Shown: positions 10,305 to 22,726, counted from the first letter of the stretch. The stretch is DNA of 64,000 bases from Puccinia triticina (GCF_026914185.1 NC_070563.1:2294001-2358000); one strand, 5' to 3'. Notes: generated by a model not told the origin, from the letters alone. Translations and numbers: made by a program.

Positions 10305-12170
10305 ATGTCTGACCACGACTTGACTTTTCAGGTGTCACTGCCTCAATCTGCTCCGATTCAACCGTACATTGGGCACCCCCTTCCGGATAGCATAGCGCCA
10401 CAAGGATATCAATCCACTGACCTCGACGCCGCCGGCCGCCCCGTTCAAACTTCCGGCCATATTGCCCCAACTCCCGGCCTCTCTTGCTCATCATTCAATA
10501 GTGTTGGTTTGCGGGCCATGAACAAGGATTTACCATACAATGTGGTCCCGGGTAACCATCCCTATCAACCATACCCACCGACCTCCCAAATCCACATGGC
10601 GTACTCCAGATTTCCTGCAGCTTCCGGCCCGCCCCATCGATCTTCTCCCAAATTAACTCAAGCTGGCTTCCGCGCTTCTTCTATGGTAATCTGCGCCTCT
10701 CAAGCATCCTCCCCCAAAGAATTTGAAGATTTGCCTACAAATGTCAATCCACAACCCCCATTGGGCCAAATCAACCACCATGGTGCACCATCCCGTCCAG
10801 TTCTCCAGCCCTTGCCACACATGTTTAAATGCAATCTATCCTACGTTGTCTACTGCCCAAAGAAAAATCAACAAAAAAAGTTAGTACATCAAGCGATCCG
10901 TTCCCCGAAGCATCCGCATACCGTCTCAATCGCCTTTGACATCCGTACGGTCGATTGGCCTGGCTTCCAGAAGTTGGTTGCTGCGGCGTGCTCCGAGAGG
11001 TATGCCAAGATTGGCTCCGTGCTTCAAGAAGGAACTCACGCGAGCCCCCCAACAATTCTCTAGAACGGCTACATTCTTTGCAAGCCAAAGGCCAACTGGC
11101 CAAAGGGGGCCGCAAATAGCATCTCAGATCCAGCGGCGTTTGGGGCCTGGAGCCGAGCCATCACCAGTTTTGGCGCCAGCAAAGGCGGGGTTTTGATCAC
11201 CATGGAGAACCCAGAGGATAAGAGAAAGGAAGCGGAGAACAATGATTTGCTTGCGGAGACTGTCCGGCGTTGTGAGGCTTGGGCGGCCACATTTGCAGCC
11301 GCATCTCAGGCCAGTTAGTCCGGTTCGGGCCTGGGTGGGATAGGCAATGAGGATCTCAAGGTGAGTTCCTGTTCTGCGTCTGTGTTGAATCGTGAACTGA
11401 TGATATAAACTAATCTTGAATTGAATATTAGGAGGATTCATGTGACAAAGGATTTGACGCAAGATTGATTATCAAAGAGGATATCTTGAATATATCTACA
11501 AGAACAATACTGGCGTGGACCCCTCCTTCCTGATCTACCCGGACTCCACTGATGTCAATCAATACATCATTCTTACAGCTGGAAACGTGTCAATGTGGGC
11601 CAAAGCAATTGTGTGTAATCATTTAAATGTTCCCTGTTTATCTTTATCCTCTCTGGATTATTGGTCTGACTGCCCAATCTCCAGCACGAGCAACGACCAG
11701 GGGTTACTCTGCAATCTCCGCCACCTTCAATCAGGTACTACAACCGCAAGACGAAGCAATCTGCCGCACAAGGGCCAGTTTCACCGGGCCCGCCGCCTCC
11801 CCCGCAAATGACTACCTCCGAGATAGTCGCAACCATCGTCCAGGTATGCAATGCCATGGGGAAACAACCAGTGTCGCCGGCAAGTGTGGAGCGTGGTGGT
11901 CCAACTGGGGCTTACAGGGCCCGGGTTTCCCTTTCACCGCTCAACCCGGCCGGCCCGTTTATTGATTACCTACACTTTGCTGGTGTGGCTGATCTGGAGC
12001 AGACCTTGGAAAAATTGGCCGCCCACAAGATTGACAGCTACGAGATGTTTGCGGATGGCTACATGCCCGTGGAAGAATTGAAGGCTGTCGGCTTGGCCAA
12101 CGGGACGCTGGCGAAGCTCCGGAAGAGCGTAGGCCGTTACGAGCGCAGCCTTGCGCGTGACAGACAGTAG
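10305..12170 (+). pseudogene. Rust-type multi-exon protein with C-terminal SAM-like domain, broken copy
   Basis: The frame opens with MSDHDLTFQVSLPQSAPIQP and a Pro/Ser-rich region, then FKCNLSYVVYCPKKNQQKK and VDWPGFQKLVAAACSERYAK. After TIL an in-frame TAG (about 11061-11063) interrupts, followed by NGYILCKPKANWPKG...FGAWSRAITSFG; a second in-frame TAG follows ASQAS (near 11316). An intron-like stretch (about 11360-11431), a decayed exon with a frameshift before YLEYIYKNNTGVDPS, and an intron ending CCAG near 11690 lead to a last exon with PPSIRYYNRKTKQ. The C-terminus (about 11965-12165, IDYLHFAGVADLEQTLEKL to LRKSVGRYERSL) looks like a SAM helical bundle. An upstream exon may begin near 10028. 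The role is unknown; the family looks multicopy and rust-specific (inference). Confidence 0.6.
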
Positions 12171-13114
12171 CGCGATGATTTACGGTCGGTGATCTTCCCC
12201 TCCCCTCGCTCTCTTCGCACGCGACAGATTTTGGGTTCGGTGCTGATTTCCTCTGGTGATGTCTATGTAGGCATGGGCTAGTTGTCTCCCGCTAATGTGT
12301 TTCCGACCTTTCTTGTTGTTTGTTTGGTTGGGTATCTACCCAATTATCCCAATCTGCCTGCGGTCCACTCACCGATTATCCCAATCTGCCTGCAGTCCAC
12401 TCACCTGGAGGCATAGCATAAATCTTCACCCCTCTTCCCCAATCCAAATCAAGTTAAAAATGAGCCCTCCCACCCGTCAATATTATCATGTTCGCGCTTT
12501 ACATGAAATTGTCTTTTGACACCTGTAGTCATGCTTGGTCTAGTCTCTTCTGTTTCCCATTTAGTCTTGTATATTTTTCATTTCCCCATGGTCTTACTTA
12601 TTATACAAGCAATAAATACATGCATAGATCTTGAATGAGAATTCACAGTGGTGTGAGGCCGCTGTATGAAAACTTCAGCCACCACAGCCCGGTCGGCATG
12701 GGGGCCAGTTTTTAGGGAAGGGATATGAAGGAATATTTGTGTGAAGCAAGGTCTGCAAGCCTGCAGGCAGAGCGGCGGGAAGCAAGGGATGGGTGAGAGT
12801 AACGGGGGTAGACTGAATCCCACAACCAACTACTGAATCACAGACCCACCAGACACCCATTTCTTGGCAAGTATGGCGCGGAGCCTGGTGCACCCATTTG
12901 TTGGATGGAGACATGGCAAGAAATTCCGTGTCATTGTGGAGTACACTTTTTTGCAGGCTGTAACTAGGCAACAATCCAACTACATGGGGCATTGACTGAC
13001 CAGAAGGGCTTGACTACATAGCTTCAGATTTGAGGGTCACAGTTACAAGTGAGGGGGGGGGGGGGGGGGGGGTGTTGTGCCCAAAGGACACATAACAACA
13101 CTAAATAACTAGAG
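12171..13114. other. No convincing gene; long G homopolymer
   Basis: Short ORFs on both strands (for example minus 12675-12992) have no recognisable motif. A run of about 20 G near 13053-13072 is the longest G tract in the window. Confidence 0.4.
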
Positions 13115-13586
13115 AAACAGTGGGCCGCTACGCTACACTACGCTACAGGGCCACTTAGCGTTAGCATAGCGGCAAAATGCGCCCGCCCATTTTGAGTAGC
13201 GTTAGCGCGCTGTTAGCGCCGCTACGCTGCGCTACGTTTCAGCGGCGCTAACAGCGCGCCAATTGTTTGTTAGTGTTAGCGCGCCGCTACAGTCACTACG
13301 CTACGCTGCGCTACAGCGCTTTTAGCGGAAAAAAAGGCCTTTTTTCAGCTAAAAGCACTGTGGCGCACCGTAGCGCGCGCTCTTTTGCGCCCTGCGTGTG
13401 TCGCGTTAGTGCAATTGCGCGCATCTGCGCTAACGCTACGCTAACAGCTAAATTAGCTGTGCACCCTTTGCGCGTAGCGTTAGCGCAGAGAAGGCGCAAT
13501 TCCGCTAACGCTACGCTGAGGTTTGGCGGGATTCCGCTACGCTACACCACGCTAACGCTACGGTTAGCGTAGCTGGCCCACCGTTG
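13115..13586. mobile_element. TAGCG-rich hairpin element with terminal inverted repeats
   Basis: The left end AAACAGTGGGCCGCTACGCT and the reverse complement of the right end CAACGGTGGGCCAGCTACGC match for about 20 bp. The interior is almost wholly made of CGCTA/TAGCG words (GCTACGCTACGCT, TTAGCGTTAGCG) in both orientations. ACTAGAG flanks both sides (13108-13114, 13587-13593), a possible 7-bp target duplication. No ORF is credible. A non-autonomous DNA element is likely; 7-8 bp duplications would fit hAT or Mutator types. Confidence 0.6.
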
Positions 13587-13734
13587 ACTAGAGGAGCTTG
13601 GCTACATAGGCTCGTAATCGAGGCGCGCCCTCACATAGGAGGCGGGCAGTCCCCACAGGAAAACCAAGACCAACCAACTGGTCCTCCGTAGATCTGCAAA
13701 AGAATTTCCAATGAGATATGCCGTGTATTTTCAA

Positions 13735-15314
13735 TCAGTGGTGCGTCCATTTGTCGCCACGTTTGATGCGAGCCTGCGCAAGGAACGTCTTCATGCTGAT
13801 GGCCTCCAAGTTTTCTGGCTCGGGCCCGAGAGGCATTTGCGGATCAATGAGCGATTCAACAGGGGCCATCGGTGAGGATCCCGCGCCTCGGGCCGGGGCT
13901 GGGCCGGAGAGGAATTCTATCTCTTGAATCTCGCTGTCCGCTCTGGGGCCTTCGCCGCGCGGCCCCGGTAACACATCCTTGACTTCCTGAAAAACATATA
14001 CACCAAATAATAATTCAACAATGATCCCGGGAGGCATTGAATCGTGCCAGACATACCATTGGGGGCTTGGCGGCCCTACGGATGTGTTTGACTGGCGCCG
14101 GGCGGGTGGCATCAATGGCGTCTCCGGGGTGGGCTCGTTTAGCGGGACTTGCCTGGTGGTTTGGTTATCAATTTGAGAATGAATCATATCAAAAAATTTG
14201 TTTGAGGTACTCCAGAAGCTGACCTTGAAGACGTCAATTGCTTTGGCGGCGGACAAGGTCAGTAGTGGTTGCTTTTGCCCCTCACTGGCGCTTCCAGGTT
14301 GGGTTTTTTTGGCGGGACTTCCCAGCAAGCTCTGAGATGAGATGCGCGTGTGCGGGTACACGCAGTCAGTCAGCATCAAAAAACCGGTCGTATCAATCCG
14401 GTTGTATCTCATGACTGATAGCCTTACCTTGCAGCCTGTGGCGGGCTGAACGGCTTTTGAGGTGGTCAAGGCTGGCACGGGTTGCGTTACTCCTTCAGTA
14501 CCATCCAAGGGTTTGGCTTCTTTGGCTGGACAGCCCTGCATAGTCAGGGAAGCGTGCATGCAAGCGATAAGAGTCAGCAATCGTTACATCGAGGTCATAT
14601 TCACAAAAACAGAAGAATAATACCTTGCTGCCTCTGGCGGGCTGAACGGCTGTGGAGGTGGCCAAGGCAGGCCCCGGTCGCACTGCACCTTCATTGGTAT
14701 CTCCTGGGCGGGCTCGTGTGGCGGGACTTGCCTGCGGAACAGAGTGAGGCCAGAGGCGTCGGAGAATAGATATATAAGCGGCGACATCCAATGCGCATAT
14801 AAAGACTATGACTTACATCGGCTGGTTTATCCTTGGGCTCAACAGGCTTCCACATGATCGCCTTAATTAGGCATTGGTTGGGCCACAAGTCGTATGACGC
14901 CTCCGCAAATGCATTGAATTCCGCTTGGCGGTCAATGAGGACATTCGGACCGTACCTTGCGTGTCCAGATAAGAAAGCCTGCCATTTGAGGTCGCCACGT
15001 GCAAGGGCCTCACGCAGGAAATTGCCAGGTCTCCCGTGCTTGTTGATTTAGTTCACAAACTCGTGTTGGAAGCGGTGGAAAGTCATAGATCTCAAATCCA
15101 CACCCATTGACCCCAACGGACGGACAGGCGTGATGACCGTCCACGTACGGCCCGGAGTTAGGACCTTGCAGTGAGGATAATCGGATTCCTTCAGATTGCG
15201 AACCCAAAGCAAATAATCCACGGCCACGCTGGCCACTGGAGGCGGTCGCTCCAGATGCTCGGCTTCATCAAATTGCGTCTCTGGGCAAAGGACGCGGCTT
15301 GGATTGTCAGACAT
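13735..15314 (-). pseudogene. Rust-type multi-exon protein with repeated Ala/Pro exons, one in-frame stop
   Basis: It starts at MSDNPSRVLCPETQFDEAEH (15314) and reads through SVAVDYLLWVRNLKESDYPH and MTFHRFQHEFVN to an in-frame TAA (about 15048), then continues in the same frame with NKHGRPGNFLREALARGDLK and FNAFAEASYDLWPNQCLIK up to a GTAAGT donor near 14817. Three following exons are variants of one module: PATRARPGDTNEG...ALATSTAVQPARGSK, PAKEAKPLDGTEG...ALTTSKAVQPATGCK and PAKKTQPGSASEG...TLSAAKAIDVFK. The last exons contain GIIVELLFGVYVFQEVKDVL and end KRGDKWTHH. I recognise no known domain. It may be a distant relative of the broken gene at 10.3-12.2 kb (similar order of blocks; inference only). 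Confidence 0.5.
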
Positions 15315-16013
15315 GATTGGAGGGTGTTTGGTGGGTTTATGAACAAAAGCCTGTGAACAGTTATAACAGCTGGTGTTGGTCAGGCTAACAAATGTGGCGC
15401 GATGAGGATAGAGAGCTTGAAGAAACAAGGAAGTGCGAGACAACCCACCTTTTTATATCCTACAACTATCCCCTTGGGTATCAAGTGGGGGCATCCGGCC
15501 GGCCGGCGACAAACCCAACACTGCCACATATCCAAGGGCCAGGCTGCACCCCATGACCCACCCTGGCTGCGCGATGTCGTGAACAGTGGGTCGGACAATC
15601 TCAGATGTGCTACGGAATGATATCACACACCGGATGCATGTGATCCATCCCACTGGGATCACACGCATCAGCGTGAGCACATTTACTTGACGGACCAAAC
15701 CTGGGCCAGGCCTCTGTGCCGCCCCACAGAGTGGGGCATGGAAGTTTGACGAAAGACCGACCATGGGCATTCATTGCGTGCCGCTTGCTGTGGGCATAGG
15801 CATACATAGAAGTTGGAAGGGCGATGGGTCTGGAAGCGCGGACATAGAGCAACGGGATATTTGAGGACAGAACAGACAAGCCACTTGAGACATGGTTTCA
15901 GAAAGGCCACAATAATATTGTATATTATATGAGAGATAATCTTTGGAAGAGTCCAAAATCGGAGACACACTATTTGTAGCCACAAACACAGAGCTAATCA
16001 AGCTAGAGCAAAC
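15315..16013. other. No gene recognised
   Basis: Several overlapping ORFs exist on both strands (15380-15985) but none has a motif or a clear coding bias. Confidence 0.35.
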
Positions 16014-17188
16014 TTATCCTGAGAAATGAAACTCGTGGAGGTCGGAATCGTTTGAGGTGTCCGGACAATGGTAACCCGCATGCTTGAAGAGCTTTTGACA
16101 GAGCCAAGCTGAGACCGTTTGATACAATGTGCGTTCAATTTCCCACTTTGCATCCGGACAGCCAACAAGCGCTTGAGTTCAACGGAGATTGTACTTCACC
16201 TGGGAGAAGCAGAACTCAATCAGATTGAGCTCTGGGGTGTAGGTGGGCAAAAAGACAAGCTCCACACCAGCGGCCCGACACAATCAAACTATTCGCTCAC
16301 TGCTGTGGATGCGCACATTGTTGAGGACCAGCATTGAGTTACGATCCGGATATCGGTTCATCCGGGGGAGCTAGTTCAGTTGCGTCAAAATCAAGATTAT
16401 TAGCAAGCAAGCCTCATTGGGATGTTGTATCATGAATGTAACTCACCAAGAAATATTTCAAAAAGTGAGCAAAGTTGGCACCTTTCATATTCTTGTCAGT
16501 CACTGTCATCGCCAGGACTCCGTCAAAGCCAATCGCCGGTAAAAGAGTGTAACGTTTGGCATTTTGGTCCACAATAGTCCGATCGGCTTGTCTACCCTTG
16601 GCCAAACGTGAATGTGTGTGAAGTAAATCCTTCGAGCAGATCCCAGATTCATCTGGATGCCAGAGTCAAACAGCAAAGGTCAAATCATTCCTAAATTATG
16701 GACCATTGATAATGATAGGACTCACCGGTAAAAATAATATACTCAGCTGGGATGCTCTGCATCCAAGCAACAAATTTGAACTTTGCCACAAGAGATTTCC
16801 TGATGTTGATGGTGTTGGCTTTCTTCAATGTTATTTCCATATTTTTGACCAGGTTGCGGTGGAGCAAAGTGATACTCATGAGTGTGTTGGTTTCGTTGTA
16901 AAGTCGTTCTCCCAGCTCGTCCAAGAACAAGCCAGGCTTGGATCAAAGCAACTCCTTGATGAACACCTGATCTTCAGTGGTTAGTAACAATTTACGCCCC
17001 CTCCTTTTGTATTTGGAGGGGTCACAAATAACACGCTGGGTCTCCCGGGAGAGGTGCATCCAGCGGAGGAAGGATTGCTTTGAGATTGAGACAGCCAGGG
17101 TTTCACGGACTTTGGTCCTGGAGTAGGATTGGGTGAGTAATTGGATTGCTGCAATTTTGGTGCCGGGGTCGAACTTGCAGAAACCCAT
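16014..17188 (-). pseudogene. Tc1/mariner-type (IS630 superfamily) transposase, dead copy
   Basis: The N-terminal helix-turn-helix region starts MGFCKFDPGTKIAAIQLLTQ. The catalytic core then reads FTDESGIC (first Asp) after splicing a GTGAGT..CCAG intron near 16651-16724, SMLVLNNVRIH where the family has Asp-Asn in place of Asn-Asn, and LPTYTPELNLIE (final Glu). The spacing between the last two positions is 34 residues (DD34E type). A second intron follows FLKYFL near 16447. Two in-frame TGA codons (after ERIV and after NLR) and the Asp-to-Asn change show it is inactive. A full-length enzyme of this family cuts and pastes its element into TA sites; I could not define the terminal repeats here. 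Confidence 0.8.
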
Positions 17189-17510
17189 GATGAGCAAGCA
17201 AGCACAGGACGGCAAAAAGTCAGAAGGGGATTGTGGTAGTGGCTGTCTGGCCAGGGGCGGGGATCATGGAGGTCAATGGCTGTCTGGCAGGGGGAAAATG
17301 AGGTGGGGGCTGTCTGCGAGGGGGGGGGACAATCCACCCACAGATTTGCTGTTTGTCTGTGTGCACAGCATCACATCATCAGATCACCTGCCCTCCCCAT
17401 CTTGAATATCCAACCTTGCGGGTATGATGTCGAGGCAGTCGTCGTGACTCCAGGATTTGCACAGTTGCCTGATTCCCAACTGGCATGAATATCCGATCAA
17501 CACAGAGTTC

Positions 17511-20315
17511 TAAGGCTGCGACCCGAACTGGCACCCCGGGGTCTAGCCCCGTGGTCTGACCCCGGGGAACAGGGTTCGGGACAGAGCTCTTGAAAACCCC
17601 GAAGCCCCAGGGCATGGGAGAACTGCCAAGAGGGAGGGGAGGGGCGCAATGTCTTTTTTTTTTACTATTTTTTATGCATTCTAATGACCATGTTACTATG
17701 TACGAGGTATTTAAATTAGGCGAAGAGCTGATAGAACACCTAGAATTGACCACCAAAGGTTTGGTACCACCCCTTGAGGCACAAAAGGTGTTCAATACTG
17801 CTTGGCTTGAGGGAGGCTCGCTGCCATGATACAATTCGTCGGCCTTTGGAAAAAACTCGTTCAGAGGCGGCGCTGGTAGCCGGAATGGAAAGGTACCGGC
17901 GAGCCATTTTGGAAAGGATTGGATAGCTTTTTTGACGACCGACCCAATAGTCGAGGGGTTTGACCCCTTCCGGTTCGGTATCTTCCTTCAAGTAGCGTGT
18001 TATTTCGGCTTTGATGCCCTCGATAGGCGCGCTTGGTTGATACAGCGCAGCAGAGAAGAAGCTCGGTTTTGCAGAGCTGGAGGGATTCGGGGCGTGGCTC
18101 TCCTTGTTCGCTCCGTTTTCATCAGATTGGAACGTTTCATGAAAGGCTTCGGCAGCCGCGTGGAAGGTGTTGAGTAGGTCGTCAATAGTGAGATTGTAAT
18201 GGTCGTGTATGAATCGAGCATGAGATTTCCAAAACGAGGTCTTGAACGTTGGGTCTAGAATCATTGCGCACATGTAAACGGGTTTGGAAAGTGCATCGGT
18301 GAGATAACCATTGATCTTTTCAATCATTTCTGCGGCTGGGTTGATAAGTTGAGCTTGATCGTAAAGGCCTCGCCTATTTGTGTGGAAGTGTTCCATCAAC
18401 AGCATGTAGACAGGCAATGCTGTGTTTAAGGTCGGGTATTTAGATGCACATAACATCTGGGTCGCCTCACTGAGCGGTTCAAGGAGTGACATGATGTTCT
18501 TGGCCTGATTCCACTCTTCTTGGTTTAACCTAAAGGTTCGAGTCTCCGTTTGAGTTAGGCAAAAATGATCACATGATTCTTGGAGTAAGATAGCCCGGTG
18601 AAACATTGCAAACGTCGAGTTCCATCGAGTCGAGACATCAATGTCAAGACACTTGATTTTTTTTTTGTAGAGGTCTGGCTGAATCAAGCTGACGACCTTC
18701 GCAAAGCGTTCACGGCGCTGAGGTGAAAACCAAACCCAAGTACATAAGCCGTGTATTCTTTTGAGAATGCTTTTTGCATTGATATCAGCGCCATCTGGTT
18801 CGCTTGTCACGTATCCAATACCCATCCGATTGGGCTGGGCTTGACTTTGCTCATTCTCCGAAGAGTCCATTTGATCAGTTGGCAGCGCTTTGCCTTTGTT
18901 ATCATCATCTACAGTTCCAAGAGCGGATATTCCTGCTTTGGCAGTGAGGTTGATCACATGAGCAACACATCCGAGTAGTTCCATCGAGGTGTTGAAGCTA
19001 GGGATCTGAAGAGACAGCTCTTTTGCCATCCGATTGTTAGTCGCAGCGTTATCTGCGGTAATTGTGTGGATTTTTTTGATGCAATCATAGCTTTCAAGTG
19101 TCTCGTAGAATAGTTCAGCGAATCGTTTGCCTGTATGTTGGCCTGGAGGAAGTTATTGGTCAGTTTTCTTCTTGGAGAAATAGCGAGTCAACAACTGAAG
19201 ACGTACCCTCAATATGAGGCACTGCAAGTGTCAAGTCTTTCATCTCAAACTTTTCGTTGATGTAATGAGCTGTTACCGCCATGAAAGCGGTGACATTGGG
19301 AGCAGTCCAAGCATCGGTCGTAAAGGAGATTGAATCTTGCTTTGCAAGGAATTTTAGTTTAATTGTCTCTTGCGATTGAAGATACACTCTCATGAGGTGG
19401 TCGGAAATGCCAGTTCGGCTGACATCGTTCATTAGAGGGATGGCGCCCTGGTTGAGTAGGGCTACGAGTTCACGGAACGACTTTCGTTTGACCATGGCAA
19501 ACGGAAGATCACTGTTGGCTAAGAAGTAAACCAATGCGTTCTTGAGGGATTCATTGTTGAGCTCTACCTGAAATGAAAACTCAAAACCCGTCAGTTGCTC
19601 AGAATTCTCATGGCTTTTGTACACAAAGGATGGGAAGGGATTAAAAATTCTAATTCATTTGACTCACTTTTGTTTTTGAAGCACCTGACTTTGACCAGCT
19701 CTCAAGATCCATGTGCAAAGACTTCTTTGTTTTCTTCAGCAGTTTTGGATCTGCAAGGTGGTGGATGTGCATAAGGTGTCCATGGAAGCTTTTCGTACTT
19801 CCACTTTTATCCTTCTTGATCCTCGTTCCACAACACTTTCCGGTCTTTTGGACAACTTGACAGATAGCCTCGGTTCCGTCCGCCGTTGGCTTGAAGTGGT
19901 TCCAAACCCAACTGCGCTTGCTAGGTTGGGTTGGAGTAGTTTCTTCTTCACTGTCATCTAGTTCGATATAGTTTGTCAATGATGATGCAGAGGATTCCGG
20001 CTGAGATGAGAGTAAATCGGACGGTTTTCTTCTTTTCATCTTGTTGAAAATTGAGGCTACTACTTAATTTCAAACCAAGGTTAATTTGGAGAATGCTTCA
20101 ATAATTCACCGTTACAGACCGCTGAAGCCCGATGGATAGATCCAATAGCCCTAACTAGGGCAAAACTCAGCTCATGAACCATGGGCGGACCATGGTGGTG
20201 AGCATATCAAAAAAAAAGTCATGCCCCGGGGCTTTGGGGCACCCCGGGGCTTTTCCGGGGCTTGGGGTTCGGGATGACCCTCAGACCCCGTCCCAAACCC
20301 CGGGTTACAGCCTTA
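17511..20315 (-). mobile_element. Complete hAT DNA transposon, 2.8 kb
   Basis: Both ends carry TAAGGCTG as inverted repeats (left TAAGGCTGCGACCCG, right CGGGTTACAGCCTTA), followed by CCCCGGGG-rich subterminal sequence. The 8-bp word CAGAGTTC immediately flanks both ends (17503-17510 and 20316-20323), the size expected of hAT target duplications. The single gene inside is an apparently intact hAT transposase. Intact gene, inverted repeats and perfect target duplication together suggest a young and possibly active element. Confidence 0.93.
17740..20039 (-). CDS. hAT-family transposase, 707 aa, three exons
   Basis: Exons on the minus strand are 20039-19668, 19567-19207 and 19130-17740; phases join without a stop to give 707 residues. 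The N-terminus has a Ser/Glu-rich start and a BED-type zinc finger (WVWNHF...ICQVVQ...GKCCGTRI...FHGHLMHIH). The catalytic region follows: FTTDAWTAPN (first Asp), ITADNAATNN (second Asp), and ASERVFS in the C-terminal dimerisation block (third acid, Glu) followed by SSIEHLLCLKGWYQ. The motif VSTRWNSTF typical of hAT is also present. It should bind the subterminal repeats and excise and reinsert the element with 8-bp duplications. No lesion is visible, so it may be functional. Confidence 0.92.
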
Positions 20316-20323
20316 CAGAGTTC

Positions 20324-20785
20324 AGTCCCAAGTCAGAGGTCAAGTGCTGGATTTGCAGGGTTATAAGAACATAAAAATAACAAGAAAAAGTTGTATCGTT
20401 CCAAGCTTTGGGGAAAAGACAATATGTCACAACAGTTTTCAGAAAAAGGGCGCGCCTAGGTGCGCGGGTGCGGGGCGGGCGCACCTAGGCGCGCCATGAG
20501 GGGTGGCGCCGACAACCAGACTCTGGATCTCTCTGGATCCACACGTCATGAGTGAATGTTCCACTGAGACAGCCTTCTGATAAGAGCTGCAGATCTACAC
20601 GGCGGGGGTACTTCCTGCCCCGCCCGTTTGTGGAACCGACGAGAGGAGGGTAATCCGTGGAACCGACGAGGATTGGCTCGGTAACCCCTTGGTAAGCTCG
20701 TCGGTTCCACAAAACACTTTTTTTCCACGTGGAACCGATGGGCTTCACACTTTTCCCCGTCGGTTCCACGATGTGCCTTGATGGC
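20324..20785. repeat. CGTCGGTTCCACG word repeat, left part, split by the Gypsy insertion
   Basis: GTGGAACCGACGAG and its inverse CGTCGGTTCCACG occur five or more times between about 20630 and 20770. One more copy (CGTCGGTTCCACGGC) lies just right of the Gypsy element near 29042. This fits one older repeat that was interrupted by the Gypsy insertion. A CGCGCCTAGGTGCGC palindromic block lies at 20450-20500. No gene is seen. Confidence 0.55.
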
Positions 20786-20789
20786 ACGC

Positions 20790-21597
20790 TATGGAACTCT
20801 GGCCGGTGCTAGGCCGGCAGCAGTTCGTGGAGGGGAAAAGGAAAATGAAAGGAAACTAGTCGTATGCCCTCCGGGGTGATTGGCCGTGAGTGAGCGCAGA
20901 AAGAAACTTGAAGCGTGGGGGGGGTTGATTTTACGACGGCTGGAGTTGCGCGTCGGCGATTTTTGTTTGAGAGAGGAGCCGGGGATACTGCCGGCGGGGG
21001 TGATCTAAACCAGGAAGTTGGAGAGGATCGACGTTGAGGGGAAAAGAACCTTGAAGGCGTGAGAAAACTCAGAAATACGGGCGGAAGACGCCAGGAGTAA
21101 TAAACTTTAGATTTTGATGGAAGACTGAAATTATGGTTCAGAGTAGGTCCATGCCGCTCCAAAGCCGGAGTTCGAACTGAACTCAAACCCTGGAGCTCGT
21201 GACATCTAACAGACAGCTCATCACAACCTAGCGCGCACGCGCGCGCTACAACAAACAAAACAGTAGACACAAAACAAAACAAAAGGAAACAAGACAAAAA
21301 CCAACCCTCCTCATCCAAACCCTATCCAACGCGCGCAGAATGAAAGAGGAAAATAACAAAACATGATGAAAGTGAAATAGAAAGGGAACAAAGACATAAA
21401 AACAGAAACAAAAAGAAAGAAGGAAAAGAAAACCTGAAACGTCTTGAGGATGCGCGCCACGCCGCGCCATTGAATCTTGAGGAAGCCTTGAGGGCCGGAA
21501 AATTGAAGTCTTGATGTCTTGAATCCTGACGTCCTCTGGCGCGCGCCATGCGCGGAAAAAAGCTTGATCCTACGCGTGTACCAGATTGTCCACCACA
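20790..21597 (-). repeat. Gypsy 3' LTR
   Basis: 808 bp, matching 28202-29010 almost base for base. The AC-rich and GAAA-rich middle opens long antisense-like ORFs (20809-21318 and others) in both LTR copies; these are LTR sequence, not genes. Confidence 0.92.
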
Positions 21598-21784
21598 TCC
21601 ACCCACGACTTGCAGTCTGTCCCTAGACTGCTTGTCCAATGCCCGTGCCTAAAGAAAATCCAAGCCCTGAAAAGGAAAGAGAAAGAAACCAGGCGCGCCC
21701 GCGGTGCTCACGAGCGTGGCAAGAAGTAGAGTTTTCAAGAATCGCGGTAGTAACTACCCAGGAGATGCATACTTGGAGGGGAAC

Positions 21785-22726
21785 TTACTTGTGGTCAGCA
21801 ATGTCCTCGCGGGAGTAAAACCGTTTGACCTGATCCGCAGAAAAGCGCCTCTTCAGCTCCGTGCCATCGAGCTCCTCCAGAACATACGACCCGCCCTCAA
21901 CCTGCTTCACGACGCGGTAGGGGCCGTTCCATCGATGCGCAAATAACTGCCCCCACTGCGTCTCAAGAGACCGATTGTACGCGAGGACCCTATCTCCAGG
22001 CTTGAGGGCGTCGCGCAGTCGTCCAGGGTGCTTCTCTTCCCAGTAGCGCATCGAGTCCTTGCGCGCTTCCATCATCTTCCGATACGCGATGCCGCGCGTC
22101 TCCTCGCTGCGCTCCAACTGCGTGGACCGCGCAACAAGGAGGTCGGTGGTGCTCTTCACGTTGTCCCAATCGACGCCGAGATATGATTCGATCTCCAAAT
22201 CCAAAGGGAGGACGGCCCGCTGGCCGAAAACTAGCTCATAGGGTGAATACCCTGTCGTGCGCTTGGTTGAGATACGGTCGGCAAAAAGGACTAGGGGGAG
22301 GAATTTCCGGCAATTCTTGCCGCTTTCCCCAGCCAGCTTCACCAGTGCGGCTTTGAGAGGACCATGCCCACGTTCGACCATTCCTTGTCCCTCCGGATAG
22401 TAGGGCGTAGAGACTCGATGCTTTCCCGGTAAAGCCCGCAACATCTCCGCTAGCGCGCCACCGAATTCGGAACCCCCGTCAGTCGAATATGCCTGCGCCA
22501 AACCATATCGCATCGTCCAATGCTCTTGAAGGAAGCCGGCAACCGCCTCCGAAGTGAGATTGTTGAGGATTTTTGCCTCAACCCAGCCTGAGAAATCATC
22601 CCGTGCGACAATCAAATACTTGGCGCCGCTCGCCTTCAAGTGAACCGCGGCCGAACACCGTTGACTCGCCTGTCGGGTAGCGTAACTCGTGTGGGCGACG
22701 AAGATCTCTTTTTTGACAGGCCTCAC
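21785..22726 (-). pseudogene. Gypsy integrase C-terminal part, frameshifted from pol
   Basis: The frame contains the integrase catalytic core: VARDDFSGWVEAK (Asp), YSTDGGSEFGG (Asp) and YYPEGQGMVERGHG (Glu), then a C-terminal part ending DQVKRFYSREDIADHK. It is one base out of frame with the preceding pol ORF. The break falls near 22640, between the zinc-binding HHCC domain (in the pol ORF) and the catalytic core. A typical Gypsy element reads these as one protein, so this is probably a mutation, although a programmed shift cannot be excluded from one copy. Confidence 0.85.
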
